Of a DNA stretch of 64,000 nt, positions 32,741-42,892 are shown one piece after another (position 1 is the first letter of the stretch; each line of letters starts with the position of its first letter). The position numbers and the translations under genes are program-made. A model generated the notes under the pieces. The model worked only from the letters and a program-made list of their open reading frames with translations, was not told where the DNA came from and did not search any database. The stretch comes from Altererythrobacter xiamenensis (GTDB lineage Bacteria > Pseudomonadota > Alphaproteobacteria > Sphingomonadales > Sphingomonadaceae): positions 869,501-933,500 of the forward strand of contig NZ_FXWG01000001.1 in assembly GCF_900177715.1 (NCBI RefSeq), given 5' to 3'.

Positions 32741-34513
32741 CTATTTCTCGTCAAAAAGGATAGCGAGGTCCTTCTTGAGTATCTTGCCGTTGGCGTTGCG
32801 CGGCAGCGTTTCCTTCGAAAACACCACGCGTTCCGGCACCTTGAACTTGGCAAGGCGTCCAGCCACCCAGGACTTGAGTTCATCCTCGCTTGCCTGATGT
32901 CCGGGCGCGCAATGCACCACAGCCGCCGGCACTTCGCCCAATTGCTTGTGCGGCAACCCGATCAGCGCCGCGTCCGTCACTGCGGGGTGATCGTAGAGAA
33001 CATTCTCCACCTCGGATGAATAGATATTCTCGCCGCCGCGGATCACCATGTCCTTCGCGCGGTCGACGATATAGCAGAAGCCTTCCTCGTCGAGCCGCGC
33101 CAGGTCGCCCGTTTTCACCCAGCCCTCGGTAAATGTCGCGGCGGTCGCGTCGGGATTGTTCCAGTACCCCTTCACCACCATCGGCCCGCGCGCCCACAGC
33201 TCGCCGACTTCGCCCACGGGCATTTCACGTTCGCCATCCTCGCTCATGATCTTGAGGTCGGCGACCGCCACCGGCGGCCCGCAGCTTTCGGGACGATTGA
33301 GGTAATCTTCGGAGGAGTGGCCGGTGACCGTCGCCATCGTCTCGGTCATGCCCCAGCCATTGCCGGGGAGCGCGCCGAAGACATCGCGGATCTTGCGAAC
33401 AAGGTCCGGTGCGGCAGGAGCGCCGCCATAAGCCACAGCCTCGAGGCTGGAAAGGTCGTAGTTCACCCGCTCGGGATGTTCGAGCAATTGCCATGCGATG
33501 GTGGGGACGCCGCCTGTCGCATTGACCTTCTCGCGCTCGATGATCTGGAAGGCCTTCACCGGGTCCCATTTGTGCATGAAAACCATCGTATTGCCCGCCG
33601 CGATATGTCCCATCAGCCCTGCCGAACAGGCTGTGACGTGGAATAGCGGAATCACGTTGAGCACTGTCTTTGGTTGTGGCTCCGGCAGAGCTTCCCCGCG
33701 CCGCAGCACGGCGCAGGCCGCGTTGTAGGCGCTCGAGAGGATGTTGGTGCACAGATTGCGATGTGTGCCGAGAGCGCCTTTGGGATTGCCGGTGGTACCG
33801 CTGGTGTAGAAGATCGTCGCATCGTCATCCGGCGCGATGTCGATTTCGGGCAACTCGCGCTGGGGGAGATCGGCATATTGCGGCGGTGTGCCGATGACAT
33901 CCTCCAGCCTTTCGGCACCTTCCTGCGATTCATCAGCCCGCGAAACCAGAACTGTTTCGAGCTCCAGACAATCCTCTCGATGCGGTGCTATTCGCTCCCA
34001 ACGCTCATCGTCGCACACGAGCAGCCGAGTGCCGGAATTGGCGAGGCCATAAGCGAGTTCCGGCCCCGTCCACCAGGCATTGAGCGGCACACAGATCGCA
34101 CCGATGGTCACCGAAGCGAAGAAAACGACCGGCCATTCGGGCAGGTTGCGCATCGCGAGAGCAATCCGGTCGCCTTTCTTGATGCCGCGAGCCTGGAACT
34201 CGTGCGCGAGCGCCGCCACGGCCTTGAACCAGGCGCCGAAGGTAACCCGTTCATCCTCATAGATGGTGAACTCGCGCGTCCCGTGCATCCGACCGAGCAT
34301 GGCGATGGCTCGCAGATTGGGCGGAGCATTCTTCCACACACGGGTCGGCACGCCGCGGATGTCGATCGTCTCCATTTCGAAACGTTCGCCCGGTGCCGTC
34401 AGCCGATCCTTGCAAGCTTCACGACTGATCGCGGGCCACCCTGCGGGTCTCTCCCAGCCAATCACCGACGCCAGATCCTGTCCGGCGCTCAATACATTTG
34501 CCGCCTCGCCCAT
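32741..34513 (-). CDS. AMP-dependent acyl-CoA synthetase/ligase
   Basis: The protein has about 590 residues from ATG 34513 (MGEAANVLSAGQ) with GAGGGATAG upstream; an in-frame TTG at 34534 is less likely. It has adenylate-forming motifs: P-loop-like FYTSGTTGNPKG, GWGMTETMATV, TGDLARLDEEGFCYIVDRAKDM, and catalytic Lys in LPRNANGKILKKDL. It activates a carboxylic acid to its CoA thioester, the entry step for the beta-oxidation enzymes nearby. The class is medium/long-chain FadD-like or aryl/steroid acid ligase; specificity cannot be read. It is divergent from the serine hydrolase, with box site B between. Confidence 0.93.
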   Translation of the reverse strand: MGEAANVLSAGQDLASVIGWERPAGWPAISREACKDRLTAPGERFEMETIDIRGVPTRVWKNAPPNLRAIAMLGRMHGTREFTIYEDERVTFGAWFKAVAALAHEFQARGIKKGDRIALAMRNLPEWPVVFFASVTIGAICVPLNAWWTGPELAYGLANSGTRLLVCDDERWERIAPHREDCLELETVLVSRADESQEGAERLEDVIGTPPQYADLPQRELPEIDIAPDDDATIFYTSGTTGNPKGALGTHRNLCTNILSSAYNAACAVLRRGEALPEPQPKTVLNVIPLFHVTACSAGLMGHIAAGNTMVFMHKWDPVKAFQIIEREKVNATGGVPTIAWQLLEHPERVNYDLSSLEAVAYGGAPAAPDLVRKIRDVFGALPGNGWGMTETMATVTGHSSEDYLNRPESCGPPVAVADLKIMSEDGEREMPVGEVGELWARGPMVVKGYWNNPDATAATFTEGWVKTGDLARLDEEGFCYIVDRAKDMVIRGGENIYSSEVENVLYDHPAVTDAALIGLPHKQLGEVPAAVVHCAPGHQASEDELKSWVAGRLAKFKVPERVVFSKETLPRNANGKILKKDLAILFDEK

Positions 34514-34602
34514 GCGCGCTATCCCTCGTCCCAATCACTTCTATTGATTCTCTGTTCGAAGACTATGCAGTCGCCTGCGAACTGGCAAGCGGCAAGCGAG
34601 TC

Positions 34603-34630
34603 ATTCGAAATGGAGGTATGAGGGTTTGCA
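34603..34630. promoter_or_regulatory. Putative lipid-regulon box, site B
   Basis: ATTCGAAATGGAGGTATG, followed by AGGGTTTGCA, lies 90 bases from the ligase start and 74 from the hydrolase start in their shared 190-bp spacer. Its left 18 bases closely match sites A and C; its right half matches them poorly. Confidence 0.42.
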
Positions 34631-34703
34631 TTGGCTGAAAATCAGCTATCAACTACTCTCAGAAAACAAGGTATGGCCTCGAAAGGCCGTGGGAGGAGAG
34701 CTC

Positions 34704-35939
34704 ATGTTCGATTTGGGAAGCCCGAGGGATTCCGGCTTTGACGAGGACCGGCTGGCGCGAATTCCAGCCTTTCTCCAGGAAAGCTACATCGCAAGCGGCA
34801 GGCTACCCAATACCCAGTTGATTGTCGCACGTGGCGGCGTACCGGTTCACTATTCGCGGCTCGGATCGATGGGAGAGGACGGCCGCGAACTGCGTGACGA
34901 CGCCATTTTCCGCATCGCCAGCATGACCAAACCGGTGACCTCGGTCGCCTTCATGCAACTGGTCGAACAGTGCAAGGTTGCACTGGAAGAGCCGATTTCC
35001 AAGGTGATCCCCGAGTTCGCCGACCTCAAGGTTTATGCAGGCGGTGGCGGCGCGATACCATTTGCGCCGGGCAAGCCGGCTCACCCGATCCGCTTCGTCG
35101 ACCTGCTGACCCATATGTCGGGCCTCACCTATGGCCTTCAGAACCGCAACAATATCGATTCCGCCTATCGCGACAGCAATTTCGACTTCGCGCGCGATCA
35201 CCTCGATTCGCAACAGTTCATCGAGAAGCTTTCGAAACTGCCGCTCGAGTTTGCACCTGGCACGGGGTGGAACTACTCGGTCTCGACCGACGTGCTCGGC
35301 ATCGCGGTCGAGCGCATCTCGGGCATGCGACTGGGCGAATATTTCCGGAAGAACATTTTCGCGCCGCTTGGCATGACCGATACCGCCTTCGGCGTTGCAG
35401 ATGGCGAAGCCGAGCGCCTCGTCGATGCCTATGCCTACCGCCCGGGCCAGTCTCCGCGCATGATCGACAAGGGTGCGACCAGCAAGCTCAACAAGCCCGG
35501 GACATTCGACAGCGGGGGCGGCGGCCTCACCGGCACGATCGCCGATTATCACCGCTTCACCGCGATGCTGCTGAATGGCGGCGAACTGGACGGCGTGCGC
35601 ATTCTCAGCCCCAAGACGGTCCGGTTGATGCGCACCAACCACCTTCCCAACAACGCCGACCTCACTGAAATGTCGAGCAGCCTGTTTTCGGAAGCCAATA
35701 ACGCCGGGACCGGCTTCGGCCTCGGCTTTGCCATGGTGATCGATCCGGCGAAGACGCTGATGCCTTCGAGCCTCGGTGAATATTACTGGGGCGGCGCCTA
35801 TTCGACCGCCTTCTTCGTCGATCCGGTCGAGCAGATCACCATGGTCTTCATGACGCAGGTCTATCCCTCTTCGACCTATCCGATCCGCAGACAGCTCAAG
35901 ACGCTGATCTATTCCGCACTCACCGACAGTTACGCTTGA
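34704..35939 (+). CDS. Serine hydrolase, beta-lactamase/class C esterase family
   Basis: The protein has about 411 residues from ATG 34704 ([17 protein letters not shown]) with GGAGGAG upstream. The nucleophile motif is S73-M-T-K76 ([11 protein letters not shown]), the second motif is the Y-x-S in [11 protein letters not shown], and [13 protein letters not shown] occupies the third-motif region. HMSGLTYG is typical of EstB-like esterases. No signal peptide is seen, so a cytosolic esterase or lactone hydrolase is more likely than antibiotic resistance. It is followed after 11 bases by the bifunctional beta-oxidation gene. Confidence 0.9.
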   Translation: MFDLGSPRDSGFDEDRLARIPAFLQESYIASGRLPNTQLIVARGGVPVHYSRLGSMGEDGRELRDDAIFRIASMTKPVTSVAFMQLVEQCKVALEEPISKVIPEFADLKVYAGGGGAIPFAPGKPAHPIRFVDLLTHMSGLTYGLQNRNNIDSAYRDSNFDFARDHLDSQQFIEKLSKLPLEFAPGTGWNYSVSTDVLGIAVERISGMRLGEYFRKNIFAPLGMTDTAFGVADGEAERLVDAYAYRPGQSPRMIDKGATSKLNKPGTFDSGGGGLTGTIADYHRFTAMLLNGGELDGVRILSPKTVRLMRTNHLPNNADLTEMSSSLFSEANNAGTGFGLGFAMVIDPAKTLMPSSLGEYYWGGAYSTAFFVDPVEQITMVFMTQVYPSSTYPIRRQLKTLIYSALTDSYA

Positions 35940-35950
35940 AGGAGCACGCC

Positions 35951-37987
35951 ATGACATCCCCCATCCGCACCGAACGCCATGACAATGTTCTGGTCATCAT
36001 CTCGGACAATCCTCCGGTCAACGCCTTGGGCCAGGCAGTCCGCGCCGGTCTCGCGGCTGGTATCGAAGAGGCACTGTCCGATGACGGTGTCGAGGCGGTC
36101 GTAATCCGCTGCGACGGACGCACCTTCTTTGCCGGCGCCGACATCACCGAGTTCGGCAAGCCGCCGCAGGGCCCGAGCCTGCCCGAAGCGCTCGACAAGA
36201 TGGAAGCGAGCGACAAGCCGGTGGTCGCCGCGATCCACGGAACCGCGCTGGGCGGTGGCTGCGAGGTCGCGCTCGCATGCCACTACCGCGTCGCCGTGCC
36301 CTCGGCCAAGCTGGGCCTGCCCGAAGTGAAGCTGGGCCTCATTCCGGGTGCCGCCGGAACCCAGCGCCTGCCGAGGCTGGTAGGCGCCGAAGCCGCCCTG
36401 CCCCTGGTCGCGATCGGCAATCCGATCCCGGCAAAGAAGGCAAAGGAGATCGGACTGCTCGACGAAATCGTCGGCGAGGACAGCCTCGAAGCGGACGCGA
36501 TCGCTTTCGCCAGGTCCAAGATCGGACAGCCGGTCCCGCGCAGCAGCGAAGGCAATGCCAATCAGGACGGCGTCGCCAATCCCGATATCTTCGACCAGTT
36601 CCGTGCAAAGAACGGCCGGAAGATGCGCGGATTCGATGCACCCAACGCCGCGATCGAAGCGGTCAAGGCGGCAGGAGAACTGCCCTATGCCGAAGGCGTG
36701 AAGAAGGAGCGCGAGCTCTTCACCAAGCTGATGAGCGGCACGCAAAGCGCTGCCATGCGGCACTATTTCTTCGCCGAACGTGCCGCCAACAAGATCGACG
36801 ACGTTCCCGCCGATACTCCGCTGATTCCGATCAAGAAGGTCGGTGTCATCGGGGCCGGCACCATGGGCGGCGGCATCACCATGAACTTCCTGTCGGCCGG
36901 AATCCCGGTCACTATCCTGGAAATGAAGCAGGAAGCGCTCGACCGCGGGATCGGGGTCATGCGAAAGAATTACGAGAACACGGCCAAGAAGGGCCGGATG
37001 ACGATGGAGCAGGTCGATCAGGCGATGGGATTGCTCACGCCGACGCTCTCCTATGACGATCTCGCCAATTGCGACCTCGTTATCGAGGCCGTCTACGAGA
37101 GCATGGACGTGAAGAAGGACGTCTTCGGCAAGCTCGACGACGTGGTGAAGGAAGGGGCAATCCTCGCCTCCAACACAAGCTATCTCAACATCGACGAAAT
37201 CGCGCAGGCGACCAAGCGTCCGGGCTATGTCCTCGGCATGCACTTCTTCTCGCCCGCCAATGTGATGAAACTGCTCGAGGTAGTGCGCGGCGAGAAAAGC
37301 CGCGACGACGTGCTCGCAACGGTGATGAAGCTGTCGAAGAAAATCGGGAAGGTGGCGGCGGTCTCAGGCGTATGCCCCGGCTTCATCGGCAACCGCATGC
37401 TGTCGAAGCGCCAGGAACAGGCCAACAAGCTCATCATGGAAGGTGCGAATTACTGGGACGTCGATGACGTGCTGCTCGAGTTCGGCTTCCCGATGGGGCC
37501 GTTCCAGATGGGCGATCTCGCCGGGATCGACATCGGCTGGCACCGCGATCCGAGCAAGGTCACGACCATTCGCGAGGCGCTATGCGCAGTTGGTCGCTTC
37601 GGTCAGAAGGCCGGCAAGGGCTTTTACGATTATGACGAGGCGCGGCAGCGCACACCTTCGGACGAAGTAAAGCAGATCATTGCCGATTTTGCCGCGAAGG
37701 AGGGCAATGAACAGCGCGACATCTCGAAGGAAGAGATCCGCGAGCGCTTGCTCTATCCGATGGTCAACGAGGGCGCGAAGATCCTCGATGAAGGCATGGC
37801 GCAGCGCGCCAGCGACATCGATGTGGTCTGGATCAACGGCTACGGCTGGCCGCTCTATACCGGCGGCCCGATGTTCTGGGCGGACACGATCGGGCTCGAT
37901 ACCGTGGTGTCGGGCCTTGAGAAACACGGCCTCGCAGTGAGCGACTATCTTCGAAAGAAGGCAGAAGCTGGCGAACGCTTCAACTGA
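35951..37987 (+). CDS. Bifunctional enoyl-CoA hydratase / 3-hydroxyacyl-CoA dehydrogenase (FadJ/FadB-like)
   Basis: The protein has about 678 residues from ATG 35951, with GAAGGAG upstream. An N-terminal crotonase domain ([33 protein letters not shown] then [19 protein letters not shown]) is followed by the NAD-binding domain ([20 protein letters not shown] at about 293) and the dehydrogenase C-domain ([35 protein letters not shown]). It carries out hydration of enoyl-CoA and oxidation of 3-hydroxyacyl-CoA. A thiolase is not adjacent but two occur at 45.6-48.4 kb. Confidence 0.95.
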   Translation: MTSPIRTERHDNVLVIISDNPPVNALGQAVRAGLAAGIEEALSDDGVEAVVIRCDGRTFFAGADITEFGKPPQGPSLPEALDKMEASDKPVVAAIHGTALGGGCEVALACHYRVAVPSAKLGLPEVKLGLIPGAAGTQRLPRLVGAEAALPLVAIGNPIPAKKAKEIGLLDEIVGEDSLEADAIAFARSKIGQPVPRSSEGNANQDGVANPDIFDQFRAKNGRKMRGFDAPNAAIEAVKAAGELPYAEGVKKERELFTKLMSGTQSAAMRHYFFAERAANKIDDVPADTPLIPIKKVGVIGAGTMGGGITMNFLSAGIPVTILEMKQEALDRGIGVMRKNYENTAKKGRMTMEQVDQAMGLLTPTLSYDDLANCDLVIEAVYESMDVKKDVFGKLDDVVKEGAILASNTSYLNIDEIAQATKRPGYVLGMHFFSPANVMKLLEVVRGEKSRDDVLATVMKLSKKIGKVAAVSGVCPGFIGNRMLSKRQEQANKLIMEGANYWDVDDVLLEFGFPMGPFQMGDLAGIDIGWHRDPSKVTTIREALCAVGRFGQKAGKGFYDYDEARQRTPSDEVKQIIADFAAKEGNEQRDISKEEIRERLLYPMVNEGAKILDEGMAQRASDIDVVWINGYGWPLYTGGPMFWADTIGLDTVVSGLEKHGLAVSDYLRKKAEAGERFN

Positions 37988-38066
37988 AGCGAAACAGCGC
38001 CAAGACAAGTTTGAGGGATGACCGGCATACTGTCAGCAGGCAGTGCCGGCATCCGGGGAGAGAGTA

Positions 38067-39398
38067 ATGAGTTCACAGGCTGCGGCTCCCGCCGCCACTA
38101 CGGTTGCGCCGCATAACGAAGTGTCACCGCGCGCAAGGCAGGTGACATTGTTCCTGCTCACCGCGACCTATTTCTTCAGCTACATGGACCGGCAAATCCT
38201 CGCCATCCTGCTGGAGGACATCAAGGCAGACCTGCTGCTGACCGACACACAGCTCGGCTTGCTGTCCGGCTTCGCCTTCGCGATCTTCTACGCGACGCTC
38301 GGTATCCCGGTGGCGGCGCTCGCCGACCGGATGAACCGGGTGAACATCATCTCAATCGCGCTTGCGTTGTGGAGCGCGATGACGGCGGCCTGCGGTCTGG
38401 CGAACAACTTCATCCAATTGCTGGCAGCGCGAATTGGCGTGGGTATCGGCGAAGCAGGATCGAGCCCGCCGAGCCATTCGATCATCGCCGATCTCTATCC
38501 CGCAGAAAAGCGGGCTCTGGCGCTCTCGATCTATTCACTCGGCGTCACGCTGGGCGCTGCTGCCGGACAGATATTCGGCGGCAATCTTACCTACTTCTTC
38601 GACTGGCGCACCGCTTTCATAGCGATCGGCCTGCCGGGCGTTGCACTGGCAATCATCGTCAAGATCTTCGCCACCGAACCCATGCGCCGGGCCGAACCGG
38701 GCGCGGTCGAAAGCGACGAAACGCCTTCGGTCTGGGAAGGCTTCCGCACGATCTTCGCCAATCGCGCGGCGGTGTGGCTGGTGGCGGGCGTCACACTGAC
38801 CTCGATGATCGGCTATGCGCTGACAGGCTGGACACCGGCCTATCTGATCCGCTCGTTTGGTCTCAATACGCTGCAGGTCGGCAATATCGTCGCACCGCTC
38901 CTCGCCATCGCCGGCGTCGCAAGCGGACTCGGAAGCGGCTGGCTCGCCAACCGCCTTTCCGAGCGATACGGGATGCAGGCCCAGCCGCTGATGGTTGCAG
39001 CGCTCAAGACAATCGCCCTGCCCTTCCTCATCCTTTTCTACGTGGTTGAAAGCGCCTGGCTGGCGGTCGGCATCTATTTCATCGCCGTGCTATTCCAGTC
39101 CTGTTACCTCGGCCCGACCTTCGCCATGATCCAGACGCTCGCGCCTCTGAAGATGCGCGCCGTGTGGGCGGCAGTAACGCTGCTGATCATCAACCTGATC
39201 GGACTTGGCATAGGCCCGACAATGGTCGGCGTGTTGTCGGACATCTTCGCGGAGAGCTACGGCGACCAATCCCTCCGCCAGGCGTTGCTGGTAATCGCCT
39301 CGTTCACCCCGGTCGCCATCTTCTGCTACTGGCGCGCGAGTGTCGCGCTGCGGCGAATGGCGGCGGAGAAAGCGGCGGCGGAAGCAGGTTCCGCCTGA
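38067..39398 (+). CDS. MFS transporter, spinster type
   Basis: The protein has about 443 residues from ATG 38067 (MSSQAAAPAATT) behind GGGGAGAG. It shows SYMDRQILAILLEDIKADLL, GIPVAALADRMNRV (motif A), ARIGVGIGEAGSSPPSHSII and PAEKRALALSIYSLGVTLGA. These are the marks of the spinster-like MFS proteins abundant in sphingomonads near catabolic genes. The substrate is unknown. It is probably cotranscribed with the hydrolase and beta-oxidation gene. Confidence 0.92.
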   Translation: MSSQAAAPAATTVAPHNEVSPRARQVTLFLLTATYFFSYMDRQILAILLEDIKADLLLTDTQLGLLSGFAFAIFYATLGIPVAALADRMNRVNIISIALALWSAMTAACGLANNFIQLLAARIGVGIGEAGSSPPSHSIIADLYPAEKRALALSIYSLGVTLGAAAGQIFGGNLTYFFDWRTAFIAIGLPGVALAIIVKIFATEPMRRAEPGAVESDETPSVWEGFRTIFANRAAVWLVAGVTLTSMIGYALTGWTPAYLIRSFGLNTLQVGNIVAPLLAIAGVASGLGSGWLANRLSERYGMQAQPLMVAALKTIALPFLILFYVVESAWLAVGIYFIAVLFQSCYLGPTFAMIQTLAPLKMRAVWAAVTLLIINLIGLGIGPTMVGVLSDIFAESYGDQSLRQALLVIASFTPVAIFCYWRASVALRRMAAEKAAAEAGSA

Positions 39399-39598
39399 TT
39401 GAAGGCTCACTCGGCAGTCCGGTCCAGAACCCGGGCGGCAGGGATGATTGCGACCCGTTCCGGAGCGGGTGCCGAAACGGGCCAGCTCGCAGCGCATACT
39501 GCCAGCCGCGCGTGCTGCTTCGTCATGGGTTTTCACGATTTCGAACCAGCGCAAGCGCGAAGCAGCGGACTGGCGGTCGTCAAGCGGAGCATGGCATT

Positions 39599-39627
39599 AT
39601 TCGAATATCAGGTATGACCGATTTCGA
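39599..39627. promoter_or_regulatory. Putative lipid-regulon box, site C
   Basis: ATTCGAATATCAGGTATG followed by ACCGATTTCGA. The ends TTCGAA...TTTCGA form an imperfect inverted repeat around GGTATG. It is shared with sites A and B. It lies 263 bases before the receptor ATG. Confidence 0.45.
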
Positions 39628-39804
39628 GTGACTTCGCAGATCGCGCCGGCGCTCGGCAAAACTGTCTCGAAATTTCGACCGAGGAGTGGCGGCGGGTCCT
39701 CGCAACGCCACTCGTGTATCCCTCGCGGCAGTTTATTCCTTCTCCCAACTGTGGCGCAAACGCGCACCTCAAGGAGGATTTCCCTAATTTCCTTACATGA
39801 AACC

Positions 39805-39833
39805 TTGACACGGGGCACGATTCATTCAGTATT
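39805..39833 (+). promoter_or_regulatory. Possible sigma-70 promoter of the TonB receptor gene
   Basis: A consensus -35 TTGACA at 39805-39810 is followed after 17 bases by AGTATT, a poor -10. It is placed 57 bases before the receptor ATG. The -35 is convincing, the -10 is not. Confidence 0.38.
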
Positions 39834-39889
39834 TTCGATTGCAGGGTATGCCGTCCTTAAGAACGCGCCCTCAGGGAGAGGAGAGGATC

Positions 39890-42829
39890 ATGAGAAAATT
39901 CAGCTTACGCCACACGTGCGCCATTTCGGCACTGGTCGCTGGCTGTGCGCTTTCTGCGCCAGCATTCGCTCAGGATGCTGGAGACGAGAGCGCAGCCGAC
40001 GACCGCGAGATCATCGTCACCGGCTCGCTCATTCGCGGCACGCCCGAAGATGCCGCCCTGCCGGTCGACGTCGTTTCGACGGAGGAACTGCAGAACAAGG
40101 GCATCACCTCGCCGCTTGAACTGATCAAGGAACTGCCTTCGGTTGGTTCGGTTCTCGGCGATACCAACCAGTTCTCTACAGCGGCACAGGGTTTCCAGGG
40201 CAACGGCTCGATCAACCTGCGCGGTCTCGGGGCAACACGCACCCTCGTCCTGCTCAACGGCAGCCGCACGATTCAGGCTCCGGGCGATGGCTTCAGCGAT
40301 ACCAACCTGATTCCGCTGTTTGCCCTCGAACGGGTCGAGATCCTGAAGGACGGTGCAGCCGCGACCTACGGCTCCGACGCCATCGGCGGTGTTGCCAACT
40401 TCATCACCCGTAAGAACTTCGACGGCGTGGAAATCGCCGGCGACTGGACCTTCATCGACGGGTCGGATGGCAATTACAACATCAGCGCGCTGATCGGTAA
40501 GAACTTCGGCAGCGTGAATCTTATGGTCGGCGCTGGCTGGCAGCACCGTTCGGAGCTTGCCACGACCGCGCGTGACTACACCAGCCAATCCTACGACGTG
40601 AACGCATCGGGCTATTCGGCGCTGGCGACCCCTGGCCTGTTCGCCGTGACCTATATCGGTGCGGGCGGTGTAAATACCGTGCTGTCACAGGATCAGGGCT
40701 GCAACGAATTGGGCGGGTTCAACACGCCGCCGGTCTGCCGCTTCACCTACATTCCGTTCGATAACATTACCGAGGACGAGGACCGCTACCAGGTCTACGC
40801 CCAGGCCGAAGCGGATCTTTCCGACAGCGTCCGCTGGCATGCCGGCGCCCTGTGGGCCAAGACCGATCTCGAAAGCCTGAACTATTCGCCTGCATTCCCA
40901 CCGACTCAGGGTCCCAATGGTTCGGGCTTCGTGAGTGCCTTTACCACGTCACCAGCGAACCCTGCGGTGGCGGCATTCCTCGACCAGCAGGGGCTCCCGC
41001 AATCAGGGGGCGCAAACGGAGCTATTTTCCGGGTTACCAACGTCTACTACCGTCCGTTCGGTTTCATCGGCAATCCGCTCGATCCTGAGCGCGGTTCGGG
41101 CACAGGCCTTGCCAAGAACAACGCCTGGCGCGTCAACACTGGCCTCGAATTCGACGTGAGCGAAAAGCTCACGTTCAATATCGACGGAACCTACTGGCGT
41201 TCGGCACGTGACGCCTATGCTCCGGGCATCGTCGGTTCGCGCCTGCAGGCCGCGCTCAACGGCTTTGGCGGCGCGGATTGCACCGGTACGACGCCTGGTG
41301 CCAATGGCTGCCAATGGTTCAACCCGTTCGTGCTTGCCGGGCCGGAAAACCCGGCTCTGGGCATCACAAACCCCTATTATCAGCCGGGCTTCGAAAACAG
41401 CCCGGATCTGGTTGCATGGTTGCAGATTCCCAACGGCACGTTCCAGCGGGAAGAGCAGTTCATTCTCGACGGGGTCCTGTCGGGCGGAACCGGCTTCGAA
41501 CTGCCGGGCGGTGAAGTCAACTTCGCAGTCGGTGCCCAGTACCGTAAGAACAACTTCATCAGCCGCCCGCTGCGGGATGAATCGAACCTCAACATCAACC
41601 CTTGCTTCATCGAGGGAGATCAGAGCTGCGTCGGCACGCCGACCGAAGGCGTCGGACCGTTCATCTTCCTGGGTGGCACGCGTCCGACTGCTCTCGACCA
41701 GAGCGTCTATGCGCTCTTCACCGAGCTGCAGCTGCCGATCCTCGACAATCTCGAAGTCTCGGCGGCTCTGCGGTTCGAGGATTATGGCGACCCGATCGGT
41801 TCGACCCTCAATCCGAAGGCTGCGGTTCGCTTCGAAGCGACCGACTGGCTGACGCTGCGCGGTTCGGTCGGCACCACCTTCCGCGGTCCTCTTGCCAGCA
41901 ACGTCGATGACAACTTCGTCACCGCCCTGCAGGGCCTTACGGCAGCAGGCGGCAACTACAAGTCGGTCGACATCAACGGTAACCCGAACCTCGATCCTGA
42001 AACCGCGTTTACCTACAACCTCGGTTTCATTGTCGACACCGGCCCGTTCACATTCAGTGCTGACTTCTGGACCTATGATTTCCAGGACCAGATCGTCATC
42101 ACGCCGGCAGATGCGATCGCGAGTTTCGTATCGAACGGTCAGACCAGCGGTACGCTACCGGTCGATTGTTCGAGCGCACTGGTGGGGCTCATTACTTTCT
42201 CCGGCAATACTTGCGTCCAGGGAACGACCACGGGCATCGACATCGCACGTGTCAGCACGCAGTGGGTCAACGGTCCCGATGTAAAGGTTCGCGGGATCGA
42301 CTTCGCCGCCAACTACGACATCGATGCCGGCTTCGGCGTGATCTCGATCGGCGGTAATGCGACGTGGAACCTCGAGTACAAGACGGACGACTTCTTCGTG
42401 AACGACGTACTCGTGGCCGCTTCTTATGACGCAGTCGGCTTCGGCAACTACTTCCGCGATCCGGGCACACTGCCCGAATGGCGCGGGAATGGTTATGTCA
42501 ACGTCAACACAGGCGGCCTCAATGCGCGCTACTCGGTGAATTACATCGACGGTGTGACCGATGAACGTTGCACGGGCGATCCGTGCTTCGCCATTGCGGG
42601 CGTTCCGGCAGGAAGCAACTTCGGACGGAACAGCGGCAGTTACATCCAGCACGATCTGGTACTGAACTACACGCTCCCGGTCGAGTTTGCGGACGTCCAG
42701 TTGACGGCTGCAGCGCTCAACATCTTCGATGAAGAGCCGGCCGACGCTTACCTGCCGCTCGGCTACAACCCCTTCATCGGCAATGCCATCGGGCGCAACT
42801 TCCGCCTCGGCATTCGCACGCGCTTCTAA
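39890..42829 (+). CDS. TonB-dependent outer-membrane receptor (979 aa)
   Basis: The start is ATG 39890 (MRKFSLRHTCAIS) behind GGGAGAGGAG, with signal peptide ISALVAGCALSAPAFA. The plug begins DREIIVTGSLIRGTPEDAAL and contains ERVEILKDGAAATYGSDAIGG, the form seen in the large receptors of Sphingomonadales and Caulobacter thought to import oligomers or lipids. The barrel ends IGRNFRLGIRTRF with a terminal Phe. Box site C upstream and the neighbouring acyl-CoA genes suggest uptake of their substrate (inference). A strong terminator follows. Confidence 0.95.
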   Translation: MRKFSLRHTCAISALVAGCALSAPAFAQDAGDESAADDREIIVTGSLIRGTPEDAALPVDVVSTEELQNKGITSPLELIKELPSVGSVLGDTNQFSTAAQGFQGNGSINLRGLGATRTLVLLNGSRTIQAPGDGFSDTNLIPLFALERVEILKDGAAATYGSDAIGGVANFITRKNFDGVEIAGDWTFIDGSDGNYNISALIGKNFGSVNLMVGAGWQHRSELATTARDYTSQSYDVNASGYSALATPGLFAVTYIGAGGVNTVLSQDQGCNELGGFNTPPVCRFTYIPFDNITEDEDRYQVYAQAEADLSDSVRWHAGALWAKTDLESLNYSPAFPPTQGPNGSGFVSAFTTSPANPAVAAFLDQQGLPQSGGANGAIFRVTNVYYRPFGFIGNPLDPERGSGTGLAKNNAWRVNTGLEFDVSEKLTFNIDGTYWRSARDAYAPGIVGSRLQAALNGFGGADCTGTTPGANGCQWFNPFVLAGPENPALGITNPYYQPGFENSPDLVAWLQIPNGTFQREEQFILDGVLSGGTGFELPGGEVNFAVGAQYRKNNFISRPLRDESNLNINPCFIEGDQSCVGTPTEGVGPFIFLGGTRPTALDQSVYALFTELQLPILDNLEVSAALRFEDYGDPIGSTLNPKAAVRFEATDWLTLRGSVGTTFRGPLASNVDDNFVTALQGLTAAGGNYKSVDINGNPNLDPETAFTYNLGFIVDTGPFTFSADFWTYDFQDQIVITPADAIASFVSNGQTSGTLPVDCSSALVGLITFSGNTCVQGTTTGIDIARVSTQWVNGPDVKVRGIDFAANYDIDAGFGVISIGGNATWNLEYKTDDFFVNDVLVAASYDAVGFGNYFRDPGTLPEWRGNGYVNVNTGGLNARYSVNYIDGVTDERCTGDPCFAIAGVPAGSNFGRNSGSYIQHDLVLNYTLPVEFADVQLTAAALNIFDEEPADAYLPLGYNPFIGNAIGRNFRLGIRTRF

Positions 42830-42851
42830 CTGGGGGGTTAGGAAGCGGAGA

Positions 42852-42881
42852 AGGGCCGGGGCGCAAGCTCCGGCCCTTTTT
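42852..42881 (+). terminator. Rho-independent terminator after the TonB receptor
   Basis: AGGGCCGG at 42852-42859 pairs with CCGGCCCT at 42870-42877, followed by five T. It begins 23 bases after the receptor stop and also separates it from the convergent manA-like gene. Confidence 0.9.
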
Positions 42882-42892
42882 CTGTGCGCAGG

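Larger units (their letters stand above)
39399..39889. other. 491-bp intergenic region before the TonB receptor
   Basis: No credible gene is present. A near-perfect 18-bp palindrome (ACCCGTTCCGGAGCGGGT, 39453-39470) lies shortly after the transporter and could help stop its transcript. Box site C is at 39599-39627, and a -35-like TTGACA is at 39805-39810. The base composition falls in the last 130 bases, as expected for a promoter. Confidence 0.6.
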
